Shown here in pieces: positions 16,440 through 24,121 of a stretch of DNA of 27,470 nt. The position numbers were made by a program, and so were the translations under genes. The notes below the pieces were generated by a model. It made no database searches, was not told the origin of the DNA, and saw only the letters and a list, made by a program, of their open reading frames with translations. The stretch is from Bacteroidales bacterium UBA5206 (GTDB lineage: Bacteria; Bacteroidota; Bacteroidia; Bacteroidales; Tenuifilaceae), in contig DHVO01000150.1 in NCBI GenBank assembly GCA_002412705.1, forward strand, positions 1 to 27,470, read 5' to 3'. Numbering within the stretch: the stretch's first letter is position 1; each line of letters starts with the position of its first letter.

Positions 16440-16492
16440 CAGATGTTTTAACAACTAAACCAGAATCTACAACATAAACCAAAATCCTACCT

Positions 16493-18541
16493 ATGAAAAG
16501 AGTCCTAATGGGGATTGGTGCTGCAGCTATTATACTATTTAGCCAGTGCAACGCCCCCCAGAAAAAAGAAACCATTGGCAGTCCAATAACCCAACCAACC
16601 GTGGAAAAGGTAAAAAAACAGCTAGTTGAAAAGTACGGCGAAGCGGAGAAGTTCCGTATTGACCGTGGTGTATCGCAAGCAGCATCGCTTTGGCGCACAA
16701 CCGATGGCACCGAAACGGAGTTTGAAAACTTCTGTGCCGAGAACTTTGTTTCTGGCGAGGCAGAGGTAAAAACCCTGTTCGACAAGCTATCGTACGGATT
16801 CGAAATCCTAAATGGCTATTTTCTACGCATAAGCAAAGACCTTATGCGCCCGCTCCATTTGGATTGGGGTCCAGTAACCAATGTTGATATGATTTTTGGT
16901 GGATTTAGTGCTGGTGCTCACCTTTCCGAGGATCTATTTACCAATAAAATTGCCTTTATAACAGCCCTTAATTTCCCCAACTACAGCCTAAAGGAGAAAA
17001 CAGAACAGGGCGAGAGCTGGAACCGCCTACAATGGGCATACGCTCGCATGGGCGACATGTTCACCTCACGCATACCTGCCGAACTGGTTCAGAACTACTC
17101 CAAGTTCTCAACCGAAGCCGATACCTATATTAGCGAGTACAACATTCAGCTAGGCAAACTGGTTAACGATAAAGGCGAAAACCTTTTCCCTGCCGACTTA
17201 AAGCTAATTAGCCACTGGGGACTTCGCGACGAGATTAAATCTCAGTACGCCAACGGCGAAAGTGGCATTGAGAGCCAAAAGATGATTTATCAGGTAATGA
17301 AACGCATTATTGACCAATCTATTCCACTAGATGTAATAAACAGCGACAAGCTTACCTGGAACCCATACAGCAACGAGGTAACCGAAAATGGCGTTAAGGT
17401 TGAAGCAAAACCCGAGCCCGATACTCGCTACCAACAGGTTGTGAACCTTTTTGGTGCACTTAAGGCAATGGACGAGTTTAACCCAACCATGCCAACCTAC
17501 ATTCAGCGTCAGTTTGAGGGAAACTTTGAAATTCCTGTAGAGGATGTTGAGGCGCTATTCACCGCATTTGTATCATCAAAAGAGGTTCGCGAAGCGGGCA
17601 AGCTAATTAGCAAACGCTTAGGTCGCGAACTACAACCCTACGATATTTGGTACGATGGGTTTAAATCGCGTAGCAGCATTCCTGCCGAGAAGCTCGATGC
17701 AGCAACAGCAAAACGCTTTACCAGTGCAGCAGCATACGAGAAGGAGATTCCTGCCATGCTAGTTAACCTTGGCTGGAGCAAGGAAAAAGCCAACTTCTTT
17801 GGCGAGAAGATTAAGGTTGAAGGCTCTCGTGGTGCTGGTCATGCATGGGGAGGCGAAATGCGCGAGGATGTTGCCCTACTCCGCACCCGAATCACTGGTT
17901 CTGGAATGAACTACAAAGGGTTTAACATAGCCATGCACGAGTTTGGTCACACCGTTGAGCAAACCATAACCCTACACGACGTTGACTACTACACCATGCA
18001 CGGTGTTCCTAACACAGCATTTACTGAGGCTCTTGCTTTCGTTTTCCAGAAACGCGACCTCGATGTGCTAGGCATTAAGGACAATAACCCAGAGAAAGAG
18101 CACCTAATGGCGCTAGATAACCTTTGGTCGTGCTACGAGATTATGGGTGTATCGCTTGTTGATATCAGCCTATGGAAATGGTTATACGCTAATCCCAACG
18201 CCACTCCCGCACAGGTTAAGGAAATGACAATAACCATTGCTAAGGATGTTTGGAACAAGTACTACGCTGATGTATTTGGCACAAAGGACGAAACAATTTT
18301 AGCCATTTACTCACACATGATTGATAACCCACTTTACCTATCGGCATACCCACTTGGACACCTTATCGATTTCCAACTTGAAAAGCAGTTCCAAGGCAAA
18401 AACTTTGCAACCGAGGTACAGCGCATATTTGAACAAGGACGCTTAATTCCACAACTTTGGATGAAGGGTGGCGTAGGCCAACCGCTTGCCATTGAGCCAA
18501 CACTTGAGGCTGCAACAAAAGCACTTGAGGTTATTAAGTAA
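16493..18541 (+). CDS. M3-like zinc metallopeptidase, lipoprotein
   Basis: This 682-residue protein begins with a lipoprotein signal peptide and lipobox LFSQC (Cys19), so it should be anchored in the envelope. The zinc-binding motif HEFGH lies at residues 482-486 (AMHEFGHTVEQ). A glutamate follows at E512 (FTEALAFVF), 26 residues after the second His, a spacing that fits gluzincins of the M3 (thimet oligopeptidase) type. The long mainly helical N-terminal part and helical C-terminus (LGHLIDFQLEKQF) also fit M3-like folds. Overall similarity to PepF/Dcp is not obvious by eye, so it is probably a divergent Bacteroidota family often labelled hypothetical. Predicted role is peptide hydrolysis in the envelope. 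The N-terminal region (FDKLSYGFEILNGYFLRISK) is not recognised. Confidence 0.75.
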   Translation: MKRVLMGIGAAAIILFSQCNAPQKKETIGSPITQPTVEKVKKQLVEKYGEAEKFRIDRGVSQAASLWRTTDGTETEFENFCAENFVSGEAEVKTLFDKLSYGFEILNGYFLRISKDLMRPLHLDWGPVTNVDMIFGGFSAGAHLSEDLFTNKIAFITALNFPNYSLKEKTEQGESWNRLQWAYARMGDMFTSRIPAELVQNYSKFSTEADTYISEYNIQLGKLVNDKGENLFPADLKLISHWGLRDEIKSQYANGESGIESQKMIYQVMKRIIDQSIPLDVINSDKLTWNPYSNEVTENGVKVEAKPEPDTRYQQVVNLFGALKAMDEFNPTMPTYIQRQFEGNFEIPVEDVEALFTAFVSSKEVREAGKLISKRLGRELQPYDIWYDGFKSRSSIPAEKLDAATAKRFTSAAAYEKEIPAMLVNLGWSKEKANFFGEKIKVEGSRGAGHAWGGEMREDVALLRTRITGSGMNYKGFNIAMHEFGHTVEQTITLHDVDYYTMHGVPNTAFTEALAFVFQKRDLDVLGIKDNNPEKEHLMALDNLWSCYEIMGVSLVDISLWKWLYANPNATPAQVKEMTITIAKDVWNKYYADVFGTKDETILAIYSHMIDNPLYLSAYPLGHLIDFQLEKQFQGKNFATEVQRIFEQGRLIPQLWMKGGVGQPLAIEPTLEAATKALEVIK

Positions 18542-18556
18542 AACTCACTATTTTTG
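18525..18556 (+). promoter_or_regulatory. Promoter of trmJ, overlapping the upstream gene end
   Basis: TTG (18525-18527), 21 bases, then TATTTTTG (18549-18556), a full TAnnTTTG match. The -33 element lies within the last codons of the peptidase gene. Transcription would start near 18562, about where the hairpin at 18563 begins. Confidence 0.5.
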
Positions 18557-18562
18557 CACTCC

Positions 18563-18592
18563 GATGAAGCTAGTAGAAATGCTAGCTTCATC
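18563..18592 (+). terminator. Hairpin between the M3-like peptidase gene and trmJ
   Basis: A perfect 11-bp stem (18563-18573 with 18582-18592) has an 8-base loop. It lies 22 bases after the peptidase stop. Only a weak T-rich tail (TGTTTATA) follows. It may be a terminator of the upstream gene or a structure at the 5' end of the trmJ mRNA. Confidence 0.5.
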
Positions 18593-18629
18593 TGTTTATA
18601 CCCCTTGGTAGCACGTAATAAACCACAAA

Positions 18630-19334
18630 ATGAAAGTATCGTTTATCCTTGTAGAGCCCGCAGTTCCCGAAAATGTTGGCGCAGCAGCTAGAGCCATTAA
18701 AACAATGGGCTTTACCAACTTACGCTTGGTTAACCCATGCGACCATTTAGAGCTTAAAGCCAAAATGCTTGCTCACGGGTCAAACGATATTCTTGAGAAC
18801 GCTCAGGTTTTTGATAACCTTGCCGATGCCATAGCCGATTTGGACTTTACAGTGGCAACATCGGCTAAGCTCCGCTGGGTAAAGTTAGAACCTATAGATA
18901 GCACCAACCTTTACAGCTTTTTAAAGGAGCGCGAGCACCTAATTTCAAGCGTGGGCATTGTGTTAGGTCGCGAGGAATCGGGGCTAACCAATGAGGAGAT
19001 TGCCATGTGTAGCCGCACTTCTAGCGTGCCGTTGGCGGCACCCTACCCATCAATAAATTTGGCGCAAAGTACTATGGTGTACGCATATAGCCTTTCCAAA
19101 TTTGGAATTACGCCCAATACCGATTCCGATTCACCTCCCCTTCAAACCGAAAATATCAACCAGCAGAGCCTAAAAGCCCTTATGGGAAAGGCCTCGGAAG
19201 TACTTACCCTAAGTGGAATATCTCCAGAACTGCTAATTTATGGTAGAATTATGGAGCGACTAAACGACCTCTCGCCCACCGATATTAACCTTCTCCACTC
19301 CTTTTGCAGCAAGTTTTTAGAGAAGTACAAATAA
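18630..19334 (+). CDS. trmJ: tRNA 2'-O-methyltransferase, TrmJ-like (SPOUT)
   Basis: This 234-residue SpoU/TrmH-class methyltransferase uses S-adenosylmethionine. The three family motifs are present: PENVGAAARAIKTMGF (motif 1, residues about 13-28, with the conserved Asn and Arg), VLGREESGLTNEEI (motif 2) and APYPSINLAQSTMVYAY (motif 3), which form the trefoil knot. Opening with the methyltransferase domain and carrying a C-terminal helical extension fits TrmJ, which methylates position 32 of tRNA anticodon loops. Length is close to E. coli TrmJ (about 246). Other SpoU-family targets cannot be wholly excluded. It is a single-gene unit. Confidence 0.82.
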   Translation: MKVSFILVEPAVPENVGAAARAIKTMGFTNLRLVNPCDHLELKAKMLAHGSNDILENAQVFDNLADAIADLDFTVATSAKLRWVKLEPIDSTNLYSFLKEREHLISSVGIVLGREESGLTNEEIAMCSRTSSVPLAAPYPSINLAQSTMVYAYSLSKFGITPNTDSDSPPLQTENINQQSLKALMGKASEVLTLSGISPELLIYGRIMERLNDLSPTDINLLHSFCSKFLEKYK

Positions 19335-19389
19335 CATTTTCTCTACACCTTAGCTAGCCCAATAATTATTGCTTTGCAAAGGATGTTGC

Positions 19390-19421
19390 TTGCATAGAAG
19401 AGTGTTAATTGGTTATCTTTA
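19390..19421 (+). promoter_or_regulatory. Candidate promoter of the M1 peptidase gene
   Basis: TTG (19390-19392), 21 bases, then TATCTTTA (19414-19421), seven of eight positions of the -7 consensus. It lies about 30 bases ahead of the chosen ATG, and its position supports starting translation at 19450. Confidence 0.38.
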
Positions 19422-19449
19422 CTCAAGTAACCAATTACCTAAAATCAAA

Positions 19450-21369
19450 ATGCTTATGCGGCTTCTCCTTTCACTAATAACTGCCATTGCATGGGTTAAC
19501 CTGGGCACAGCGCAGCAAAATACATCATACGATTTGCATAAGGCGCATCGTGCTTCCGTGGAAAAGGGTGTTTACAGCACCCAAATGGACAGCTACGATG
19601 TATCGTACTATAAGCTCGATATAAATCTTAGTAACAGCACTGCTGCAATTAGCGGAACAGTTACCATAAAGGCAAAATCGGTAGTTGAAAGTATGAGTAC
19701 ATTCACCATACAGCTAATAAATCAGCTTAACGTTAGCTCAGTAAAAATTAATGGAAACGCAGTAACGTTTAGCCATAGCAACAACCTTATAACGGTTAAC
19801 CTAACCACCCCCTTCATTCATAATGAGATATTTACAGCCGATATAACCTATGCTGGCACACCAGGCGAAGGGCTATCCAATACTTTTGATAACAACTGGG
19901 GAGTATGGGTTACTTGGACACTTTCAGAATCGTTTCACGCTAAGGATTGGTTCCCTGCTAAAGAGGAGCTAACCGATAAGGCCGATAGTGCCGATATTCT
20001 AATTACTGTTCCAACAGGCCAAATTGGAGTATCAAATGGAGTGCTGGCTAGCACCGTAGATTTGGGAAATGGTAAAACCCGATTCGAATGGAAGTCGCGT
20101 TACCCCATAGCCTACTACCTTATTGCTGCAACAGTGTCCAACTACCATGAGTACACTGGATACCTAACGCTTCCTGGCATGAGCAATCCAATGCCCATTC
20201 AAAACTTTGTTTACAACGTCCCCAACTGCCTTGAATCTAACCAAGCGGTTATTGACCAAACAGAATTACAAATAGAGCTATTCTCGGAACTTTTTGGACT
20301 ATACCCCTTTAGCAACGAAAAGTATGGCCATGTAATGGCACCCTTTGGAGGTGGCATGGAGCACCAAACCATTACTACTTTGGGTTACTTTACACCCGGG
20401 TTGGTGGCTCATGAACTTGCACACATGTGGTTTGGCGATTATGTTACCTGTGGTACATGGCAGGATATATGGATTAACGAAGGGTTTGCCTCATACGGAG
20501 AGTACCTTCACCTACAGCACCTTTTCTCGCAGTCTCATGCCGACAATTGGCTAAAAACTGCCCACAACTACGCTAGGAATAAGCCCAATGGAAGCGTGTA
20601 CATAAACCAAGCGCAGGCCTATGACGAGAGCCGTATTTTCGATTATAGCCTATCTTATAAAAAAGGGGCATCGCTAGTTCACATGATTCGGCACGAAATT
20701 AACAACGATGAGGTTTTCTTTAACGTTCTTAAAACCTTTCTTGATAGATATGCCCACAGCACTGCAACAGGAAACGACTTTTTAAACGTACTTAACGAGG
20801 TTACCCAATCTAATTACCAATGGTTCTTCGACCAGTGGTACTATGGTTTTGGATATCCTATTTATAGGTTTGAGTACTCCATACAGGGCAATGCGCTTAA
20901 CATTAAGGTAATGCATAACGGAAGCAGCTACTTAACCACGCTATTTAAAACATCGATGGAAGTTGTAGCAACAACTCAAAGTGGGGTTGAGACACAACGC
21001 ATTTTTGTGAGCGAAAACGAGCAAAACTTCAACCTAACCTTTAGCAACCCTGTTAAATCGGTAGAGTTCGATCCAAACAACTGGATTCTTAAGCAAACGG
21101 AAAGCGTAACTAGTGTTAACGAGATTAACTCCAACATTGATGTAACAATATCACCTAATCCAGCAAGCAATAGCATCACCATAACAATGCCTTCCAACAC
21201 CAGTATGTTTAGCACCGATATTATAAGCATAAATGGTGTATCCATACAAAGCAATGATGTTAAAGGCAGTAGTACAAACCTAAACATTGAAAAACTCCAA
21301 CCAGGAGTATACCTTGTTAAGGTAAAATCGGGTAACAAGGTTTACACAAAGCGTATTGTAAAGAGCTAA
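19450..21369 (+). CDS. Secreted M1 family metallopeptidase with T9SS tail
   Basis: I set the start at ATG 19450 (639 residues), because it gives a signal peptide (MLMRLLLSLITAIAWVNLGTAQ). The open frame extends back to 19369 without export features. The N-terminal beta domain (about 40-230) is followed by the catalytic domain: substrate motif GGGMEH at 300-305, zinc site HELAHMW (H321, E322, H325) and E344 (WINEGFASYGEYL), and catalytic Tyr Y403 (SLSYKKGAS). The C-terminal 70-80 residues form a T9SS type A sorting domain (ISPNPASNSITI ... GVYLVKVKSG, ending KRIVKS), so it should be exported through the type IX system and attached or released. GMEH replaces the usual GAMEN of classical aminopeptidases. 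Likely substrates are extracellular peptides. Confidence 0.93.
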   Translation: MLMRLLLSLITAIAWVNLGTAQQNTSYDLHKAHRASVEKGVYSTQMDSYDVSYYKLDINLSNSTAAISGTVTIKAKSVVESMSTFTIQLINQLNVSSVKINGNAVTFSHSNNLITVNLTTPFIHNEIFTADITYAGTPGEGLSNTFDNNWGVWVTWTLSESFHAKDWFPAKEELTDKADSADILITVPTGQIGVSNGVLASTVDLGNGKTRFEWKSRYPIAYYLIAATVSNYHEYTGYLTLPGMSNPMPIQNFVYNVPNCLESNQAVIDQTELQIELFSELFGLYPFSNEKYGHVMAPFGGGMEHQTITTLGYFTPGLVAHELAHMWFGDYVTCGTWQDIWINEGFASYGEYLHLQHLFSQSHADNWLKTAHNYARNKPNGSVYINQAQAYDESRIFDYSLSYKKGASLVHMIRHEINNDEVFFNVLKTFLDRYAHSTATGNDFLNVLNEVTQSNYQWFFDQWYYGFGYPIYRFEYSIQGNALNIKVMHNGSSYLTTLFKTSMEVVATTQSGVETQRIFVSENEQNFNLTFSNPVKSVEFDPNNWILKQTESVTSVNEINSNIDVTISPNPASNSITITMPSNTSMFSTDIISINGVSIQSNDVKGSSTNLNIEKLQPGVYLVKVKSGNKVYTKRIVKS

Positions 21370-21375
21370 TAAAAC

Positions 21376-21405
21376 GGCAAGGCTAGAGTCTCCTCTAGCC
21401 TTGCC
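21376..21405. terminator. Bidirectional terminator between convergent genes
   Basis: A perfect 13-bp stem (21376-21388 with 21393-21405) closes a TCTC loop. On the minus strand it is followed by GTTTTA, a better T-run than on the plus strand. It separates the M1 peptidase from the amidase, whose stop is at 21408. Confidence 0.82.
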
Positions 21406-21407
21406 AC

Positions 21408-22190
21408 TTATAGTTTGATTGTAAAATCATCGGCATCGAGCCAAACAGGGAACCGCTCCCTAAAGGAGTTAAGCTCAGAGAGGCTTACCTCTGCCATAAC
21501 CACCACCTCCTTATTCTCTGCAGCCCTAACCATAGCGTTCCCCCGCGGATTGTAAATAGCCGAATCTCCAGAGTAATCTAGTCCAACACCATCGGTTCCA
21601 ACTCTATTAACAGCAACCACATAACACTGGTTTTCTATAGCCCTAGCTGGAAGGAGCGTATTCCAAACACCCCTGCGCGAAGCGGGAAAATTGGCAACGT
21701 ATATAAGCAAATCGTAATCGTTTCTATTTCTGCTAAACACTGGGAAACGAAGATCGTAGCATATCTGGGGCATTATGCGCCATCCTAAGTAGGAGATAAT
21801 CTTTCGCTCATTTCCGGGTGCATAATGGTTGTGCTCATCGCCCATTCTAAAAAGATGACGCTTATCGTACCACGACACCCGCCCCGAAGGCTCAACAAAG
21901 TAGAATCGGTTATAGTACCTTGCATTGCTTTCCACTATTATGCTACCACAAAGGGCAAAGCTAGCACTCGTGGCCACTTGCTTCATCCACTTAAGGGTTT
22001 CACCCTCCTCTGGCTCTGCTAAACTTTTGGGGCTCATTGAGAACCCTGTTGTAAACATCTCGGGGAGTATAACAATGTCGGCATTTCCCTTTTGAGCAGC
22101 AAGAATCTGCTCTAACGCATCTCTATTTGCCTCCGATTTTTCCCAAATAATATTTTGTTGCACTGCTGCAACCCGCAACAAATCTTTCAT
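21408..22190 (-). CDS. Nitrilase-family omega-amidase (YafV/NIT2-like)
   Basis: This 260-residue carbon-nitrogen hydrolase has the catalytic triad in place: E44 (ILPEMFTTGFSM), K110 (WYDKRHLFRMG) and C144 (PQICYDLRFP). The motifs PEMFTTGFSM and YDKRHLFRMGDEH are typical of the omega-amidase branch, which hydrolyses 2-oxoglutaramate or 2-oxosuccinamate to the 2-oxo acid and ammonia and so repairs products of glutamine or asparagine transamination. Length matches (about 255-260). It is cytoplasmic, with no signal peptide. It stands alone, divergent from blaI, with the BlaI-type dyads about 45-80 bases upstream of its start, so it could share that control. Confidence 0.9.
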   Translation of the reverse strand: MKDLLRVAAVQQNIIWEKSEANRDALEQILAAQKGNADIVILPEMFTTGFSMSPKSLAEPEEGETLKWMKQVATSASFALCGSIIVESNARYYNRFYFVEPSGRVSWYDKRHLFRMGDEHNHYAPGNERKIISYLGWRIMPQICYDLRFPVFSRNRNDYDLLIYVANFPASRRGVWNTLLPARAIENQCYVVAVNRVGTDGVGLDYSGDSAIYNPRGNAMVRAAENKEVVVMAEVSLSELNSFRERFPVWLDADDFTIKL

Positions 22191-22233
22191 ATATAATTTA
22201 TATTTAGCCAGTTAATCATTTTACTTAAAAATA

Positions 22234-22271
22234 AACTAAGTTTTTAGTTGATAAACTAAACATTTAGTTTA
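22234..22271. promoter_or_regulatory. Tandem BlaI-type operators
   Basis: Two inverted repeats lie exactly 20 bp apart. Dyad 1 is AACTAAG-TT-TTTAGTT (22234-22249). Dyad 2 is TAAACTAAA-CA-TTTAGTTTA (22252-22271), a perfect 9-bp dyad. Dyad 1 runs up to and over the -33 element, and dyad 2 covers the spacer and the first bases of the -7 box. Binding would block transcription of blaI, as in the BlaI/MecI/CopY autorepression scheme. The assignment to BlaI is inference from position. Confidence 0.62.
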
Positions 22272-22277
22272 CATTTG
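22248..22277 (+). promoter_or_regulatory. Promoter of the blaI-M56 operon
   Basis: TTG (22248-22250), 19 bases, then TACATTTG (22270-22277), a full TAnnTTTG. The start of transcription is predicted near 22283, about 25 bases ahead of the blaI ATG. Confidence 0.62.
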
Positions 22278-22307
22278 CGTTAAAGAACTTAAAAAAGGGT
22301 AACTACT

Positions 22308-22703
22308 ATGAAGGAGCTTACAAAAGCCGAGGAGCAAATTATGCAAATTCTTTGGAAACTGGAAAAAGGGTTTGTTAAAGATATTGTAGATGCCATGCCA
22401 GAACCAAAACCAGCTTATAATACTGTATCTACAATTGTTCGAATTTTAGAGAAGAAAGGCTTTGTAGATCATAATGCTTACGGTAAAACATTCGAGTACT
22501 TTCCTATAGTAAGCAAAAAGGAGTACACAGGAACTTTTCTAAAAGGATTTATCCAAAACTACTTTGGCAACTCATACCGCCAGTTAGTATCGTTCTTTGC
22601 TAAAGAGGATGAGCTAACAGTTGGCGAAATGGAGGAGATAATTAACGTATTGCAAAAACAGCTAGATAAACAAAAAGAAGATGGAAGCGCTACAAATTCT
22701 TAG
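22308..22703 (+). CDS. BlaI/MecI/CopY family transcriptional repressor
   Basis: This 131-residue winged-helix repressor begins LTKAEEQIMQILWKLEKG. Its recognition helix region, YNTVSTIVRILEKKGFVDH (residues about 37-55), is highly typical of the Penicillinase_R family. The C-terminal helices form the dimer domain. These repressors are inactivated when the partner M56 membrane protease is activated. The partner gene overlaps its 3' end by 23 bases, and tandem dyads cover its own promoter, so autoregulation is likely. No beta-lactamase gene is near, so the induced function is not resistance on present evidence. Confidence 0.94.
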   Translation: MKELTKAEEQIMQILWKLEKGFVKDIVDAMPEPKPAYNTVSTIVRILEKKGFVDHNAYGKTFEYFPIVSKKEYTGTFLKGFIQNYFGNSYRQLVSFFAKEDELTVGEMEEIINVLQKQLDKQKEDGSATNS

Positions 22704-23952
22704 CTATTTGCTAAAAGTTAGCATCGGCGTTACAATAGTTTGGTTGCTTTGGCAGGCATTCATGCGCAGGGAGAATAATTTTGCATTGTCGCGGCTATTC
22801 ATTTTACTGGGAGTAGCATTATCGGTAATTCTACCAGCCATTGCACCAGAAATTAGCATAACATCCAATAGCATTATATCTACACAGCAAGAGTTTTACA
22901 TGGTAAAGCTAAAGGAGATAACAGTTACCGCCCAAAACAACGGAGCCAACATACCTTGGTTTTTATTGGGTTACGGAGCCATATCACTTTTCTTTGCATT
23001 TAGGTTTAACAGGCGGTTAGCAAGCATTGTTGCGCTATACAGCAAGGCGAACAAGCAGCGCAATGGCAGTTGGGTTATTGTAAACCACCAACGTGACATA
23101 CCACCTTTCTCCTTCCTAAACCTTTGCTTTATAAACAAAAAGAATATTCCCAATAGTTCCATTCAGGATGTACTTGATCATGAAAAGGCACATTTTAGTA
23201 AGCTACACAGCCTAGATATTATACTTTTCGAAATACTCTCTGTTTTTCAGTGGTTTAACCCCTTATTTTGGCAGCTAAAGAAACGATTAATTGAAGTGCA
23301 CGAGTTTCAAGCCGACGAGGGAGTACTGAGAAAGCGAGTTGACCTGTACGCGTACCAGGAATCTATAGTTTCCCTTGCCTTTAATGGGATAGCGCTACCC
23401 ATAGGCAACTGTTTTAACAAATCACTAACACTAAAACGATTAGCTATGATGAATTTAAATGAAAAGCGCAAAGGTGCTGTAATCCGTTTCTCCCTTTCGT
23501 TAATGATACTGGGTTCGCTTCTATTCACAATCGCTTGCGAAAAAGCACCAGAGACCTCTGAACTGGAAGAGGTTGTAGTTACTGCCAAATCGGAGGGTGC
23601 CACTGAGGTTCAAGAGTCTCCCGTTGATGGAGAAGTATTCGTTGTGGTGGAAAAAATGCCCAAATTTGATGGTGGAGATGCCAATGAGTTCAGAAAATTT
23701 ATTGCCCAAAACGTTGTTTACCCTAAGGTGGCTGCGGAGCAAGGTATTCAAGGAAGAGTTTTCGTTCAGTTTATTATAACAAAAACAGGAAACGTTAGCA
23801 ATGTTAAAGTTATACGTGGAGTTGCTACTAGTCTAGACCAAGCCGCTGTTGATGTGGTTAAACTATCCGATGGTTATTGGACCCCTGGTTATCAGCGCGG
23901 AGAAGCAGTAAACGTAAGCTATACTTTCCCTATTATCTTCGTATTGCAGTAA
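22681..23952 (+). CDS. M56 (BlaR1-like) membrane protease with TonB domain
   Basis: This 423-residue inner-membrane protein has transmembrane helices at about residues 7-27, 34-54, 92-109, 178-196 and 269-287. The M56 protease domain has zinc motif HEKAH (167-171) and downstream E208/ADE (EVHEFQADEGV). In place of the penicillin sensor of BlaR1, residues about 320-423 form a TonB C-terminal domain (KFDGGDANEFRKFIAQNVVY, GIQGRVFVQFII, ending SYTFPIIFVLQ). The linker before it (LEEVVVTAKSEG) resembles the linker of TonB-dependent receptors, including the one in this window. The gene starts 23 bases before the repressor stop. Expected roles are signal-dependent cleavage of BlaI and possibly contact with an outer-membrane partner. 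The signal is unknown. Confidence 0.92.
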   Translation: MEALQILSYLLKVSIGVTIVWLLWQAFMRRENNFALSRLFILLGVALSVILPAIAPEISITSNSIISTQQEFYMVKLKEITVTAQNNGANIPWFLLGYGAISLFFAFRFNRRLASIVALYSKANKQRNGSWVIVNHQRDIPPFSFLNLCFINKKNIPNSSIQDVLDHEKAHFSKLHSLDIILFEILSVFQWFNPLFWQLKKRLIEVHEFQADEGVLRKRVDLYAYQESIVSLAFNGIALPIGNCFNKSLTLKRLAMMNLNEKRKGAVIRFSLSLMILGSLLFTIACEKAPETSELEEVVVTAKSEGATEVQESPVDGEVFVVVEKMPKFDGGDANEFRKFIAQNVVYPKVAAEQGIQGRVFVQFIITKTGNVSNVKVIRGVATSLDQAAVDVVKLSDGYWTPGYQRGEAVNVSYTFPIIFVLQ

Positions 23953-23967
23953 CAAAACAATTTATAG

Positions 23968-24002
23968 CAAGGGAACTAATCCCTAAGTTCCCTTGTTTTT
24001 CT
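23968..24002 (+). terminator. Terminator after the M56-TonB gene
   Basis: A perfect 10-bp stem (23968-23977 with 23986-23995) and an 8-base loop are followed by TTTTTCTC. It lies 16 bases past the stop and isolates the blaI-M56 unit from the TPR gene. Confidence 0.85.
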
Positions 24003-24121
24003 CTTAAAAATTTAACTTAACACTAAGGAATAGCCATCGCCAAAAGGCTTGCACACTATTCCGTGCTAAAGGGTAATAAGAATCCTCAAAAAATCAATCC
24101 ATTTAACAATTCTTTGTACCG

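Noticed and set aside
15988..16785. Long open frame (265 codons) on the minus strand
   Set aside because: It covers the YccF gene, the spacer and the start of the M3-like peptidase gene, both of which are well supported on the plus strand. Its protein has no family resemblance and looks like complement of hydrophobic codons.
20976..21338. 120-codon minus-strand frame inside the M1 peptidase gene
   Set aside because: It lies opposite the T9SS sorting domain, which is clearly coding, and has no recognisable features.
22308..23952. Beta-lactam resistance operon
   Set aside because: BlaI and M56 domains are present, but there is no penicillin-binding sensor domain and no beta-lactamase or PBP2a gene in the window.
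24109..24116. ATTCTTTG before the TPR gene as a promoter giving a leaderless mRNA
   Set aside because: It matches only six of eight positions and has no -33 element.
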